64,000 bases of DNA from Prorocentrum cordatum. Lineage: Eukaryota > Sar > Dinophyceae > Prorocentrales > Prorocentraceae. Under the pieces are notes generated by a model, which saw only the letters and a list, made by a program, of their open reading frames with translations, was not told the origin of the DNA and did no database searches. The DNA lies in the NCBI GenBank assembly GCA_963575745.1, contig CAUYUJ010001336.1, forward strand, positions 677,931 through 741,930, written 5' to 3'. The translations under genes and the position numbers were made by a program. Numbering within the stretch: the stretch's first letter is position 1; each line of letters begins with the position of its first letter. This document shows positions 63,556 through 64,000 of the stretch, piece after piece.

Positions 63556-63857
63556 CCCGGCAGCCGCTCGGGAGCCCACAAGCCCTGGGCCAGCGGAGGG
63601 CGGACAGAACACCTGGGCGACACAGCCCGAAGGGAGGTGCCCAAGGTGCCTGCTCGAATTCACATGCAAGCGGGCCTCGCAACAGGAAATGGCAGCACAG
63701 ACGCGCCCCCGGCGTCACATCTGCGCCGCCGTTGCGAACTGCCTCCAGATGCCACCCCGAGACACGGCCACTGGCACCACCCCCACTTGGCCGCCGGCCT
63801 CAAGCAGCGGAGACCCGGCAGCCGCTCGGGAGCTCACAAGCCCGGGCCAGCGGAGGG
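63556..63857 (+). repeat. Pair of ~45-bp direct repeats
   Basis: CCCGGCAGCCGCTCGGGAGC...CAGCGGAGGG at 63,556-63,600 and 63,814-63,857, with two or three differences. The DNA to the window end shows no gene. Confidence 0.75.
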
Positions 63858-64000
63858 GGGTACAGGGGGGAATCGGCCCGCACGTGGCTGCCAAGCACTG
63901 TTCCGCCAGAGGGGATCGGCGGACCCCCGTTCACGCGGACCCGCGGTCAGGTATCGGGGGCGACGACGGGGGCGACTAGCCCATGGGGAGAGCAATACAT

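Overview
This window looks like nuclear DNA from a dinoflagellate-type eukaryote (a Prorocentrum, Polarella or Symbiodiniaceae relative). That is inference. It rests on high GC, very low gene density, kilobases of trinucleotide microsatellite, several decayed endonuclease/reverse-transcriptase (LINE-type) elements, and a tyrosine-recombinase retroelement. There are no bacterial operons, no CRISPR, and no convincing tRNA, rRNA or spliced-leader gene. Most very long open frames are repeat-encoded (poly-Pro, poly-Asp, poly-Ile) or shadows in GC-rich DNA.

Layout. 1-5.3 kb: 5' half of a decayed LINE on the minus strand. 5.7-7.5 kb: AT-richer element holding about seven diverged ~173-bp satellite units. 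7.5-9.26 kb: GC-rich DNA, TCC microsatellites and one possible host exon (PPPDE-peptidase-like). 9,284-19,665: a complete-looking 10.4-kb DIRS-order retroelement on the minus strand, inserted in an ATG microsatellite that continues to 21.76 kb and also carries a small terminal-inverted-repeat element. 22.3-35.3 kb: copies of a dispersed 0.75-1 kb repeat (called R1 here), small inverted-repeat elements, a plus-strand LINE (25.1-28.9 kb) and a clean 266-aa ORF after it. 39-42.2 kb: minus-strand LINE remnant. 42.4-49.1 kb: microsatellites and a tandem GAC-array/palindrome repeat. 49.1-53.8 kb: nearly full-length but frame-broken minus-strand LINE. 54-64 kb: microsatellites, a 1.25-kb heptamer array between G/C-homopolymer blocks, small inverted-repeat elements and minisatellites.

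The main discovery candidate is the element at 9,284-19,665. On its coding strand it reads A1, possible ORF0, ORF1 (gag-like, 646 aa), ORF2 (about 2,319 aa), then B1-A2-B2. A is 56 bp (9,476-9,531 and 19,610-19,665). B is 158 bp (9,284-9,441 and 9,530-9,687). This is the split-direct-repeat layout of PAT/Ngaro-type tyrosine-recombinase retrotransposons. The internal B1/A2 junction equals the head-to-tail junction a circular intermediate would have, and both outer ends meet the ATG microsatellite at a shared AT dinucleotide. ORF2 reads RT, RNase H, a DnaJ-type J domain with an intact HPD motif, Arg/Ser-rich linkers, an unassigned globular region and a C-terminal tyrosine recombinase. A J domain inside a retrotransposon polyprotein is not a standard DIRS feature.

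The other elements fit a layered history: microsatellites and repeats have received LINEs, the DIRS-type element and several non-autonomous inverted-repeat elements. Only the DIRS-type ORFs and the 266-aa ORF look intact.
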